Shown in pieces: positions 39,574-48,320 of a DNA stretch of 50,352 nucleotides; within the stretch, counting starts at the first letter, position 1, and each line of letters begins with the position of its first letter. A program made the translations under genes and the position numbers. The notes beneath the pieces are model-generated. The model ran no database searches, was not told the origin of the DNA, and saw only the letters and a program-made list of their open reading frames with translations. The DNA lies in assembly GCA_902595795.1 (NCBI GenBank), contig CACJRK010000007.1:1-50352 (forward strand), given 5' to 3'. Source of the stretch: an uncultured Pelagibacteraceae bacterium (GTDB lineage: Bacteria > Pseudomonadota > Alphaproteobacteria > Pelagibacterales > Pelagibacteraceae).

Positions 39574-40475
39574 AAGTTGAACTTAATGAATTAATGGATG
39601 AATTTAGAGATAATTTAAAGTTAGATTATGACTTAAAAAAAAAAAATTGGTTTAACATTGGAGGAAAAACAAAAGTTTTCTATAAGGCAGATAATTTGAA
39701 AGATTTAATTAAATTTCTTAAAAAAATTAAAAATCAAGAGAAAATATTTATATTAGGAGCTGGCTCAAACACGCTAATTTCTGATAGTAAATTTGATGGG
39801 GTCGTAATTAGACTTACTCACAACTTTAATAATATTTCTATGCATTCTGAAGAAATTATAGTGGCTGGTAGCGCAGTTTCAGACAAATCATTATCAGAAT
39901 TTGCTATGGAAAATAGTTTGGGCGGATTTGAGTTTCTGTCATGTATACCTGGTACAGTAGGTGGTGGTATTAAAATGAATGCGGGTTGTTTTCAAAGGGA
40001 GTTTAAAGATATTCTAATCTCTATTCAGGCAATAAGTAAATTGGGACAAGTAATCACGATTCCTTTAAAAGAGATTAATTTTAAATATAGAGACAGTGGC
40101 CTGTCAGAAGATCTTATTTTTTTAAGCGCATCATTTAAAGGTTTCAAAAAAGATAAAAATATAATCAAAAATGAGATGAGGTTGCTTAAAGAAAAAAAAG
40201 AACTTACTCAACCAACCAAAATTAAAACTAGCGGTAGCACTTTTAAAAATCCAATAGATCAGACTAAAAAAAAAGTTTGGCAACTAATCAAAGAATCTGT
40301 GCCTTTAGAGAAATCGTTTGGCGACGCATCAATTTCTGAAAAACACTGTAATTTTTTTGTAAATAAAGGTAATGCTAAGTTTAAAGATATGAAAAATTTA
40401 ATTGAATTTGTATCTAAGAGTGTTTTAGAAAAAACAGGCGTTAAGTTAGAAACTGAAATAAAAATTTTAGAATAG
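39570..40475 (+). CDS. murB: UDP-N-acetylenolpyruvoylglucosamine reductase MurB
   Basis: An FAD enzyme that reduces enolpyruvyl-UDP-GlcNAc to UDP-MurNAc with NADPH. NWFNIGGKTKVFYKADN opens the FAD domain, ILGAGSNTLISD binds the flavin, GIPG-type CIPGTVGGGIKMNAGC follows, and the C-terminal half has the active-site serine in SGSTFKNP. At 301 residues it is the short type II form. Between murC (4-bp overlap) and ddl, as usual in alphaproteobacteria. Confidence 0.95.
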   Translation: MKVELNELMDEFRDNLKLDYDLKKKNWFNIGGKTKVFYKADNLKDLIKFLKKIKNQEKIFILGAGSNTLISDSKFDGVVIRLTHNFNNISMHSEEIIVAGSAVSDKSLSEFAMENSLGGFEFLSCIPGTVGGGIKMNAGCFQREFKDILISIQAISKLGQVITIPLKEINFKYRDSGLSEDLIFLSASFKGFKKDKNIIKNEMRLLKEKKELTQPTKIKTSGSTFKNPIDQTKKKVWQLIKESVPLEKSFGDASISEKHCNFFVNKGNAKFKDMKNLIEFVSKSVLEKTGVKLETEIKILE

Positions 40476-40476
40476 A

Positions 40477-41391
40477 TTGAAAAAAAAAATACTTATACTC
40501 TCTGGTGGGATATCAAAAGAAAGACTCATTAGTCTTGATACAGGTTTGCAAGTAGCAAAGGAATTAAAAAAAAATAAATATAAAGTTAGAATTTCTGAAC
40601 CTGATATTAATTTATCTAAAATAATTAAAAAATTTAAACCAGATATAATCTTTAATGCACTTCATGGGCAATTTGGTGAGGATGGTTATATTCAAACTAT
40701 TTTAGAAAACTATAAAATTCCTTACACGCATTCTGGGGTAGTCGCCTCATCAATAGCAATGGATAAAGAAATATCAAAAAAAATTTTTATTAGAAACAAA
40801 ATAAGTACACCAAAATTTTTTATATATGAGTACAATGAAAAAAATCCTGATTTAATGAAAAAAATAAACAAGTTTTTAAAATTTCCAGTTGTTGTAAAGC
40901 CACTTAATGAAGGTTCAAGTGTTAATGTTTTTATTTGCAATAAGAAAAATATTTTTAAAACTTTAAACTCTATCAAAAATTATAAAAAAGTTATGATTGA
41001 AGAATTTATTGGGGGAAGAGAAATTCAAGTTGCAATTATGGGGAATACTAAATTAGGTGCAATTGAATTAAGACCAAAAAGAAAATTTTATGATTATAAG
41101 GCAAAATATAGTTCAAAGGCAAAAACTCAACATATTATACCTGTGGATTTAACGAAAAATAAATTAAATGAGATATTAAATATAGCTTATAAGGCTCATA
41201 GAGTAATTGGATGTAACGGTGTTACTAGATCAGATTTTAAATTTTATAGAAAAAAATTTTATTTATTAGAAATTAATACCCAACCAGGAATGACAAAGTT
41301 GTCACTTGTACCAGAAATAGCAGCCTATAAAGGAATTAGCTTTATCAAATTAATTGAATGGATTTTAAAAGATGCATCAGCGAAAAGGTAA
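40477..41391 (+). CDS. ddl: D-alanine--D-alanine ligase
   Basis: An ATP-grasp ligase that supplies D-Ala-D-Ala to the MurF half of MurEF. Visible are ILSGGISKERLISL at the N-terminus, FNALHGQFGEDG, VVKPLNEGSSVNVF, the EEFIGGREIQVAI strand, and the Mg-binding EINTQPGMT near the C-terminus. It is 304 residues. The best start is TTG at 40477, one base after the murB stop; it is followed by a ten-A run (40480-40489). It overlaps ftsQ by 20 bp. Confidence 0.94.
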   Translation: MKKKILILSGGISKERLISLDTGLQVAKELKKNKYKVRISEPDINLSKIIKKFKPDIIFNALHGQFGEDGYIQTILENYKIPYTHSGVVASSIAMDKEISKKIFIRNKISTPKFFIYEYNEKNPDLMKKINKFLKFPVVVKPLNEGSSVNVFICNKKNIFKTLNSIKNYKKVMIEEFIGGREIQVAIMGNTKLGAIELRPKRKFYDYKAKYSSKAKTQHIIPVDLTKNKLNEILNIAYKAHRVIGCNGVTRSDFKFYRKKFYLLEINTQPGMTKLSLVPEIAAYKGISFIKLIEWILKDASAKR

Positions 41392-42043
41392 AAAAGTTTT
41401 AATTTACTTTTTTTTACTTATAGCACTTGGATCTATAAATAATCTTCAATTAAAAAATGTTAAATTTAATCAAATTAAAACAATTAATATTTCAGGTTTA
41501 GATAATGAAAACAATCAATACATTTTAAAACAATTAAAAAATTTAAATTTAGATAATTTTTTTTTCATAAATATTAATGAAATTAAAGATGTGTTTGAAG
41601 AAAATTCTATTATTGAAAATTATAAAATTTTTAGAATATATCCATCAACTTTAGATATTAAAATTAAAAAAACAAATTTTTTCGCTCAAATACGCCATAA
41701 AGGAAAAGTATATTTGATTGGATCAAATGGAAAACTATCTGAAAAGAAAATTTTAAATCAAAAATTACCATTTATTTTTGGAAATCCAGATATAGATGAA
41801 TTTTTAAATTTAAAAAAAATTATAGATGAATCTCAAATTTCTTATAGCGAAATTAAAAATATATTTTTTTATCCGTCAAAAAGATGGGATTTAGAACTTA
41901 AAAGCAATATAATCATAAAATTATCTATTAATAATATTGGTGAGTCTCTTAAATTAGCAGTAGAGTTTTTGCATAGCGAAGAATTTAAGGATATTAAAAT
42001 AATTGATGCAAGAATTAAAAATCAAATTATTTTAAATGGTTGA
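41372..42043 (+). CDS. ftsQ: Cell division protein FtsQ
   Basis: A bitopic protein of 223 residues that links FtsL/FtsB to the divisome in the periplasm. A basic N-terminus (HQRKGKK) precedes one transmembrane segment at about residues 8-22, then a POTRA domain (KTINISGLDNENNQYILKQL, then FRIYPSTLDIKIKK) and the beta domain ending with IIDARIKNQIIL, where the family has its D-x-R pattern. It is short for an alphaproteobacterial FtsQ, mainly because the cytoplasmic tail is short. Position before the ftsA-like gene supports the call. Confidence 0.9.
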   Translation: MHQRKGKKVLIYFFLLIALGSINNLQLKNVKFNQIKTINISGLDNENNQYILKQLKNLNLDNFFFININEIKDVFEENSIIENYKIFRIYPSTLDIKIKKTNFFAQIRHKGKVYLIGSNGKLSEKKILNQKLPFIFGNPDIDEFLNLKKIIDESQISYSEIKNIFFYPSKRWDLELKSNIIIKLSINNIGESLKLAVEFLHSEEFKDIKIIDARIKNQIILNG

Positions 42044-42731
42044 AGAATTTAATCTTGAAACTTATCTTTTTATATCAAAGAAAAAATTTGAAATTTATTT
42101 ATTTGATAAAAATAAAAGAATAAATTTATATAAAGATGAAATTGAATTAAAAGATCATTTTGATTTTCAAGATTTTAGTGAATTATCAAAATTTTTAGAT
42201 AAAAATATTCATCAAATCGAAAAGCTAAATGGTATATTTGTAAAAAATATATATTTAATTATAAAAAATAAAAAAAATTTAACAATTAAAGTAGGAAAAA
42301 AAAATACTCTAGAAAATAAATCAAATAAAGGTTTAAAAAATATTTTAATAGAATTAAAAAGTTTAATTAATGAAAATTATCAAAGTCAAACTATTATGCA
42401 TATCTTGTTAAAACATAATAATATGAAAAATGATAAAAATTTTTCTCTTTTAAATAATGAAATTATATCTGAATATTTGGAAATTGATTTTATAACAATA
42501 TCCAATAACTTAGTTTTTCAATTTGATAAAATTTTAGAGAAATATCAAATAAAAATATTAAAATTTTTTGATGGAAATTATGTGATAAATTATTTTAAAG
42601 ATAAAACTATGGAACTACCGATAGCCGCTAACAAATTAAATAGTGGTGATAATAAAGATGAGATTATTCTAATACCTAAAAATGCCAAAAATAAGGGAAT
42701 TTTTGAAAAATTTTTTAACTTTTTTAGTTAA
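42036..42731 (+). CDS. ftsA: Reduced FtsA-like protein
   Basis: This 231-residue protein sits in the ftsA slot between ftsQ (8-bp overlap) and lpxC. Usual FtsA is 400 residues or more. The first 70 residues follow the start of domain 1A as paired strands (TYLFISKKKFEIYLFD, then FVKNIYLIIK), but the phosphate motif, normally DIGT, reads ISKK. Residues of about 75-190 can be aligned with the SHS2-type 1C domain. After that the protein jumps to a 40-residue tail ending GIFEKFFNFFS, an amphipathic helix like the FtsA membrane anchor. No second phosphate loop or adenosine motif, and no 2A/2B domains, are seen. The FtsA call rests on position and faint pattern, so it may be an unrelated membrane tether. 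Confidence 0.6.
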   Translation: MVEEFNLETYLFISKKKFEIYLFDKNKRINLYKDEIELKDHFDFQDFSELSKFLDKNIHQIEKLNGIFVKNIYLIIKNKKNLTIKVGKKNTLENKSNKGLKNILIELKSLINENYQSQTIMHILLKHNNMKNDKNFSLLNNEIISEYLEIDFITISNNLVFQFDKILEKYQIKILKFFDGNYVINYFKDKTMELPIAANKLNSGDNKDEIILIPKNAKNKGIFEKFFNFFS

Positions 42732-42795
42732 ATTTGTCATTTCTGGTAATATTTATTGTTTTTAAAAAAAAATTCATTTCAATTAAAAAGCTAGG

Positions 42796-43716
42796 GTGTC
42801 TTATTTAACCCAAAAAACAATTAAAGAAATAGTAAAGTTTAGTGGTATTGGCTTACATAGTGGTTTGAAAGCTAATGTAACAATTAAACCAGCTTACCCA
42901 AATGAAGGGATAGTTTTTAAGAGAATTGATTTAAATAATAAAAATCTTGTTTATCCAAATTTTCTTAATGTTACTAACACATCTTTAAACACGACTATTG
43001 AAAATGAATATGGAGTAAAAGTTTCAACAATTGAGCATTTAATGGGTGCATTATTTGGATTAGGAATTGATAATGCAATAATTGAAATTGACAATGAAGA
43101 AGTTCCAATTTTAGATGGTTCGGCAAAAGAATTTATTCAAAAAATAATTGTGTCTGGTTTTGAAATAAGCGAAACACCAATAAAGATTATTAAGATCAAT
43201 AAAAAAATAGAATTTGTTGATAACGAAAGAATAATTTCAATTTCGCCGTCAAAATTAAGTTTGAATATAGACTTTGCTTTGAAATTTGAAAATCAGGTTA
43301 TTGGTAACCAAAGAAATAAATTTAAGATTTACGAAGATGATTTGACTGATGTTTATAATTCAAGGACTTTTTGTCTATTTGAAGATATAGAACTGATAAA
43401 AAAAAATGGATTGGCAAAAGGTGGAAGCTTGGATAATGCAATTGTAGTTAAAGGTAAAGAAATTCTAAATAAAGAAGGTTTAAGAAATGAAAAAGAATTT
43501 GTAAACCATAAAATTCTTGATTGTATTGGGGACTTGTATACATCTGGATTTAGAATTATTGGAGATGTCAAATGCTCCCAAGGAGGTCATTTTTTAACAA
43601 ATCAATTATTAAGAAAAGTATTTAATGACACAAATAATTTTTCAATAATTGAAATAAGAGAAAAAAACCTTCCTCACACCTTGATTAATAAAAATTTATT
43701 AAGATCTATAGCTTAA
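42796..43716 (+). CDS. lpxC: UDP-3-O-acyl-N-acetylglucosamine deacetylase LpxC
   Basis: The zinc deacetylase that commits UDP-GlcNAc to lipid A. QKTIKEIVKFSGIGLHSG is the usual opening; zinc ligands are the histidine in STIEHLMGAL and the H and D in VNHKILDCIGDLY; the general acid histidine is in SQGGHFLTN. Length 306 is normal. The start is GTG at 42796 after an AGG. Its presence shows an LPS-type outer membrane. The 64-bp gap behind the ftsA-like gene is the largest within this part of the cluster and may hold a promoter, though none is clear. Confidence 0.96.
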   Translation: MSYLTQKTIKEIVKFSGIGLHSGLKANVTIKPAYPNEGIVFKRIDLNNKNLVYPNFLNVTNTSLNTTIENEYGVKVSTIEHLMGALFGLGIDNAIIEIDNEEVPILDGSAKEFIQKIIVSGFEISETPIKIIKINKKIEFVDNERIISISPSKLSLNIDFALKFENQVIGNQRNKFKIYEDDLTDVYNSRTFCLFEDIELIKKNGLAKGGSLDNAIVVKGKEILNKEGLRNEKEFVNHKILDCIGDLYTSGFRIIGDVKCSQGGHFLTNQLLRKVFNDTNNFSIIEIREKNLPHTLINKNLLRSIA

Positions 43717-43762
43717 CTCAAAGAGATATTTTAAAATATAATAAATAAGAGTATAAGTTTCC

Positions 43763-44611
43763 ATGTATAGAATTAAATTTATTTTAATTTTTTTATTGTT
43801 TGTATTTTTTGTTTCCTGTTCAAAAAAAAATGTTGAGAAGTCAATAATTAAAGAAAAAGATATAGAGCTCCAAATGATTGAAGCTTACCAAGAAGGATTA
43901 AAAGAATTAAAAAGAGGTGACGTTCTATATGCTGCAAAAAAATTTAATGAGGCAGAGGTTTTATTTCCTCAATCTGAGTATGCGCCTAAGGCAGCATTAA
44001 TGGCAGCATATTCATATTATTCACAAAATTATTACGGTGATGCAATAGCTGAACTAGAAAGATTTATCAAAATTTACCCAAATCATGAAAATATTGATTA
44101 TGCAGAATATTTATTAGGATTATGTTTTTATGAACAAATTGTTGACGAAAAAAAAGATCTAAAATCGATTATCGACTCTAAAAAAATTTTTTTAAACGTA
44201 GTAAAAAATTATCCTCAAACGGATTTTGCAATTGATGCAGAGTTCAAACTAGATTTAATAGAGGATATTTTAGCCGCAAAAGAGATCTATTTAGGAAGAT
44301 ATTATTTAGATAAAAAAAAATGGATCGCTGCTATAAACAGATTTAGAACAGTTACTGATAAACATGATACAACTATATATGTAGAAGAGGCACTTCATAG
44401 ACTTGTAGAACTTCATTATATAATTGGTCTAGAAGATGAAGCTAAAAAATACGCTAATACACTCGGTTATAATTATAGGTCTTCCGAATGGTATGAAAAA
44501 TCTTATATTATTTTTGATAAAATGTATGAAAAAAATAAAAATGTCAAATCTACCAGTAAAGATAAATTGAAAACTTCAATTTTAAAAAAATTTAAATCTC
44601 TATTCAATTGA
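43763..44611 (+). CDS. bamD: Outer-membrane assembly lipoprotein BamD
   Basis: BamD is the essential TPR lipoprotein of the BAM complex that inserts outer-membrane proteins. The signal peptide ends in the lipobox FVSC with the modified cysteine at about residue 19. Five TPR-like repeats follow (AYQEGLKELKRGDVLYAAKKF, then YAPKAALMAAYSYYSQNYYGDAI and so on). Length 282 is normal. It lies behind lpxC as in other alphaproteobacteria and is followed by ligA after one base; the recN gene often found between them is missing. Confidence 0.93.
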   Translation: MYRIKFILIFLLFVFFVSCSKKNVEKSIIKEKDIELQMIEAYQEGLKELKRGDVLYAAKKFNEAEVLFPQSEYAPKAALMAAYSYYSQNYYGDAIAELERFIKIYPNHENIDYAEYLLGLCFYEQIVDEKKDLKSIIDSKKIFLNVVKNYPQTDFAIDAEFKLDLIEDILAAKEIYLGRYYLDKKKWIAAINRFRTVTDKHDTTIYVEEALHRLVELHYIIGLEDEAKKYANTLGYNYRSSEWYEKSYIIFDKMYEKNKNVKSTSKDKLKTSILKKFKSLFN

Positions 44612-44612
44612 G

Positions 44613-46643
44613 ATGAATAAAAAAAAAATAGAAAATCAATACAAAGCAAAAATAGACTTATTTAATAATTATAATAAATTTTATTATGATAATAGTGAAC
44701 CAAAAGTTTCAGATAAAGTATATGATGATTTAAAAGCTGAAATTTTATTATTAGAATATAATTATAATTTTTTAAAATCAAAAAACTCACCTTCAAAGGT
44801 TGTTGGATACAAACCTTCAAAAAATTTTAAAAAATCGCTACATAGAGCGCCTATGCTTTCTCTTGCTAACGCATTTAGCGAAGAGGATCTTTTGAATTTT
44901 GAAAAAAGAATATTAAATTTTCTTTCTGAAAAAGATGATTATAAAATTTCTTATAGTGCAGAACCGAAGATTGATGGTATTTCCGCATCAATTACCTATG
45001 TAGATGGGAAATTAACAAAAGGATTATCAAGAGGTGATGGTAAGGAAGGAGAAGATATTACTGCTAATCTTAAGACTATAAAGGATATACCAAAAAAAAT
45101 TTTAAAAAAAAATTTCCCTAGAGAAATTGATATTAGAGGTGAAGTTTTTATTCAAAATAATGACTTTCTAACTTTGCAAGAAAAATTTGCTAATCCAAGG
45201 AATGCTGCTTCTGGATCTTTAAGACAAAAAAATCCTGAGGATACCAGTAAAATTCCTTTAAAATTTATTGCTTATACGTTTGGTTACGAGAAAGGTTTAA
45301 ATATAGAAAATCAATTTGAATATTTAAAAAAACTAAATGAATGGGGCTTTAAGACCAACCCTTTAAATAAACTTATTACCGGAGTAAAAAATTTATTAAT
45401 TAATTATAAAGAAATAGAAAAAAAAAGATCTGAATTAGGTTTTGATATTGATGGTATCGTTTATAAGGTTAATAATTTTAAGCTTCAAAAAAGACTTGGA
45501 AATGTAGCTAATGCACCAAGATGGGCTATAGCTCATAAATTTTCTTCAAATAAAGCAATTTCTGTCATTAAAAGTATAGAAATACAAATTGGCAGGACAG
45601 GCGCTCTAACACCAGTAGCAAAAATTAAACCTATTAATATTGGTGGAGTGTTAGTTTCTAATGCAACTTTACACAATGAAGATGAAATTAATAGAAAAGA
45701 CATTCGAATTGGTGACACAGTAACTGTTGAGAGGGCAGGAGATGTAATTCCACATATTTTATCAGCTGATATTAACAAAAGAAAAAAAAATAGTGTTAAA
45801 TTTGTTTTCCCAAATAAGTGTCCTTCATGTGGCTCAAAAACAGAAAAGGAGTTTAATAAAGTTACACAAAAAATTGATGCAGTGAGAAGATGTTCTAGTG
45901 AAGGTTATTATTGCGATCAAATTTCAATTGAAAAATTAAAACATTTTGTTTCAAAAGATGCATTTAATATAGATGGTCTTGGAAAAAAGATAATCGAAGG
46001 ATTTTGGAAATTAAAATTAATAAAATTTCCACAAGATATATTTAAATTAGATTATAAAAAAATCAAAAAACTTGAAGGATGGGGAAGTCTATCTGTTGAA
46101 AACTTAAAGTACTCTATAAATCAAAAAAAAAATATTTCTCTAGAAAGATTCATATTTTCTTTGGGTATTAGACATATAGGATTAGAAAATGCAAAATTAT
46201 TATCAAAACATTTTATATCTTTTTTAAAATTTCAAAAACTTTCCAAAACAAAAAATTTTGATGATTTATTAAATATTGATGGAATTGGAGAAACTCAAGT
46301 ATCTTCAATGAAAAGTTTTTTTGCAAATGAAATAAATGTAAAAGTTTTAGACGAACTAGGAAAAATTTTGTCAATACAAAATGTTGCAGTTACAAAACTA
46401 AACGGATTATTAAAAAATAAATCATTTTTAGTGACAGGTAAATTAATTGGAATTAGCAGAGCTGAAGTTAAGTCATTAATTGAAGAAAATTCAGGAAGTA
46501 CTGTTAGCACAGTTTCAAATAAACTAAATTATTTAATTACAGGAGAAAAACCAACTAAAAGAAAAGTTGAAATTGCCAAAGAACTTAAAATTAAAATTAT
46601 AAATCAGGATGATTTTTTAAAAATGCTAAATAAGACTAGCTAA
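44613..46643 (+). CDS. ligA: NAD-dependent DNA ligase
   Basis: LigA seals nicks using NAD+. Order of parts: Ia domain with the nicotinamide site (YYDNSEPKVSDKVYDDL), adenylation domain with the nucleophile lysine in EPKIDGIS, GRGDGKEGEDIT-like ATP/NAD loop, the OB fold (GRTGALTPVAKI), a four-cysteine zinc finger (CPSCGSKTEKE, then RRCSSEGYYC), tandem HhH motifs, and a C-terminal BRCT domain (FLVTGKLIGISRAEV). Length 676 is normal. The 3' end overlaps the opposite-strand peptidase by 18 bp. Confidence 0.96.
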   Translation: MNKKKIENQYKAKIDLFNNYNKFYYDNSEPKVSDKVYDDLKAEILLLEYNYNFLKSKNSPSKVVGYKPSKNFKKSLHRAPMLSLANAFSEEDLLNFEKRILNFLSEKDDYKISYSAEPKIDGISASITYVDGKLTKGLSRGDGKEGEDITANLKTIKDIPKKILKKNFPREIDIRGEVFIQNNDFLTLQEKFANPRNAASGSLRQKNPEDTSKIPLKFIAYTFGYEKGLNIENQFEYLKKLNEWGFKTNPLNKLITGVKNLLINYKEIEKKRSELGFDIDGIVYKVNNFKLQKRLGNVANAPRWAIAHKFSSNKAISVIKSIEIQIGRTGALTPVAKIKPINIGGVLVSNATLHNEDEINRKDIRIGDTVTVERAGDVIPHILSADINKRKKNSVKFVFPNKCPSCGSKTEKEFNKVTQKIDAVRRCSSEGYYCDQISIEKLKHFVSKDAFNIDGLGKKIIEGFWKLKLIKFPQDIFKLDYKKIKKLEGWGSLSVENLKYSINQKKNISLERFIFSLGIRHIGLENAKLLSKHFISFLKFQKLSKTKNFDDLLNIDGIGETQVSSMKSFFANEINVKVLDELGKILSIQNVAVTKLNGLLKNKSFLVTGKLIGISRAEVKSLIEENSGSTVSTVSNKLNYLITGEKPTKRKVEIAKELKIKIINQDDFLKMLNKTS

Positions 46644-48320
46644 CCATTTTTTTTCATTTTTTTTTAAATATTTTGATATTTTTGAGTATACATCCAAATG
46701 ATACTTAAATAAATAATTTTTTTCAGAAATAGTTAATAAATCAAAATTAATTAAGTCTTTTTCAATAGGTGCCATTGTTAAATTTTTAAAAAATAATTTT
46801 CCATTTTTTTTATCTACATAAACTAAATTTTCTATTCGTATTCCAAAATGGTTCTCCTTGTAGTAACCAGGCTCATTGCTTATGATCATTCCTTGCTTTA
46901 TTTTAACTTTATTTATCTTGGTTATCGATTGTGGGCCCTCATGAACATTTAGGAAAAAACCTACTCCATGGCCTGTGCCATGCTCATAATCTAAATTGAT
47001 CTCTCTTAAAAATTTTCTTGCTCTTTTATCAATTTTTTTTCCAATATTGTCTTTATTGATATTAGTCATAGCAACAGCAATATGGCCTTTTAAGACTTTG
47101 GTAAAAATATTTTTTATGTTTTGGCTTTGATTTGAAAAGCAAATTGTTCTTGTTACATCCGTTGTGCCATATTTATATTGTCCTCCTGAGTCACAAAGAA
47201 AGATATCTTTTTTATTTATATTTCTGCAATTTCCTCTTTTTGCACGATAATGTACGATAGCACCATTTTTTCCAGAACCTGCAATTGTATCAAAGCTAGG
47301 ATAAAGAAAACTTTTATTCATTTTTCTAAATTTTTCTAATTTTTTAGCTGCTTCCACTTCAGTAATTTTTTTTTTGTTAATTTTTTTTATCCAATAAATA
47401 AATTTTGTTAAAGCGGCACCATCTAAAATATGAGCATTAATCATATTATTAATCTCTACTTTATTTTTAATTGCTTTTAAAAAATAAGAAGGATCCTCTC
47501 TACTAACAATTTTAAATTTTGAAATAATTAAATTTTCAAAAAATATTGAACACGATTTGTCATCAATTATAAATTTTTTTCCCTTAAGTTTAAAAATTTT
47601 ATTTTGAAATTCATTAACATCTAAAATTTGATTTAATTTAATATTTTTATTTTTTATTAATTTTTTACACTTTTCTTTTTTACCAATTAATAATATTTTT
47701 CTTGTTTTACTTATTATTAACCTTGAATTTGGAATTGGACTATTTGGACCATCTCCTCCTCTAATATTTAATATCCACGCAACATTTTCTGGAGCACTTA
47801 TAAAAATATAATCTGCTTTATTTTTTTTTAGATATTTTGAAATTTTGTTTATTTTAGAATTGACGCTTTCACCGACTATATTTTTATTTAACGAAAAAAA
47901 AGGGATTTTAAAGTTCTCTCTTTGTTTTTTAATCTCATCAATTAAATTTTTATTAATGAATTTGATTTTATTATTTTTTAAAAAAAATTTTTTAATTTGA
48001 GAATTTGTAAATAATTTAGGGTCAATACCTAAAGTTAAATTTTTAAATAAATTGCAGTTTATTAATTTTTCAAATCCATGAATTTTAAAATTTCTTCCAC
48101 TTTCGGTTTGACTTTGAATTGTATATCTCCCATCAGTAAAGAGATAGTTTTTCTTTTTTAATATTATAGCTAATCCAGCTGAGCCACTAAAATTTGAGAT
48201 AATTTTTAATCTGTTAATTTTTGAATATTCTGTAAAATAATCGTCATTTTTCGGTACGACATATCCATCAATTTTATATTTTTCAAATTTTTTTCTTAAT
48301 ATTTGAATATGTTTATTCAT
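46626..48320 (-). CDS. pepP: M24B family aminopeptidase P-like metallopeptidase
   Basis: A 564-residue metallopeptidase of the pita-bread fold that would release N-terminal residues before proline. Two creatinase-like N-terminal domains (KYKIDGYVVPKNDDYFTEY, GDGPNSP) precede the catalytic domain. Metal ligands can be seen: two aspartates in LCDSGGQYKYGTTDVTRT, the histidine in GHGVGFFLNVHEGPQ, and glutamates in NEPGYY and GIRIENLV. The long form with three domains is the eukaryote-like XPNPEP1 type often present in alphaproteobacteria. It overlaps the helicase stop by 4 bp. Its gene symbol is by family only. Confidence 0.9.
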   Translation of the reverse strand: MNKHIQILRKKFEKYKIDGYVVPKNDDYFTEYSKINRLKIISNFSGSAGLAIILKKKNYLFTDGRYTIQSQTESGRNFKIHGFEKLINCNLFKNLTLGIDPKLFTNSQIKKFFLKNNKIKFINKNLIDEIKKQRENFKIPFFSLNKNIVGESVNSKINKISKYLKKNKADYIFISAPENVAWILNIRGGDGPNSPIPNSRLIISKTRKILLIGKKEKCKKLIKNKNIKLNQILDVNEFQNKIFKLKGKKFIIDDKSCSIFFENLIISKFKIVSREDPSYFLKAIKNKVEINNMINAHILDGAALTKFIYWIKKINKKKITEVEAAKKLEKFRKMNKSFLYPSFDTIAGSGKNGAIVHYRAKRGNCRNINKKDIFLCDSGGQYKYGTTDVTRTICFSNQSQNIKNIFTKVLKGHIAVAMTNINKDNIGKKIDKRARKFLREINLDYEHGTGHGVGFFLNVHEGPQSITKINKVKIKQGMIISNEPGYYKENHFGIRIENLVYVDKKNGKLFFKNLTMAPIEKDLINFDLLTISEKNYLFKYHLDVYSKISKYLKKNEKKWLASLI

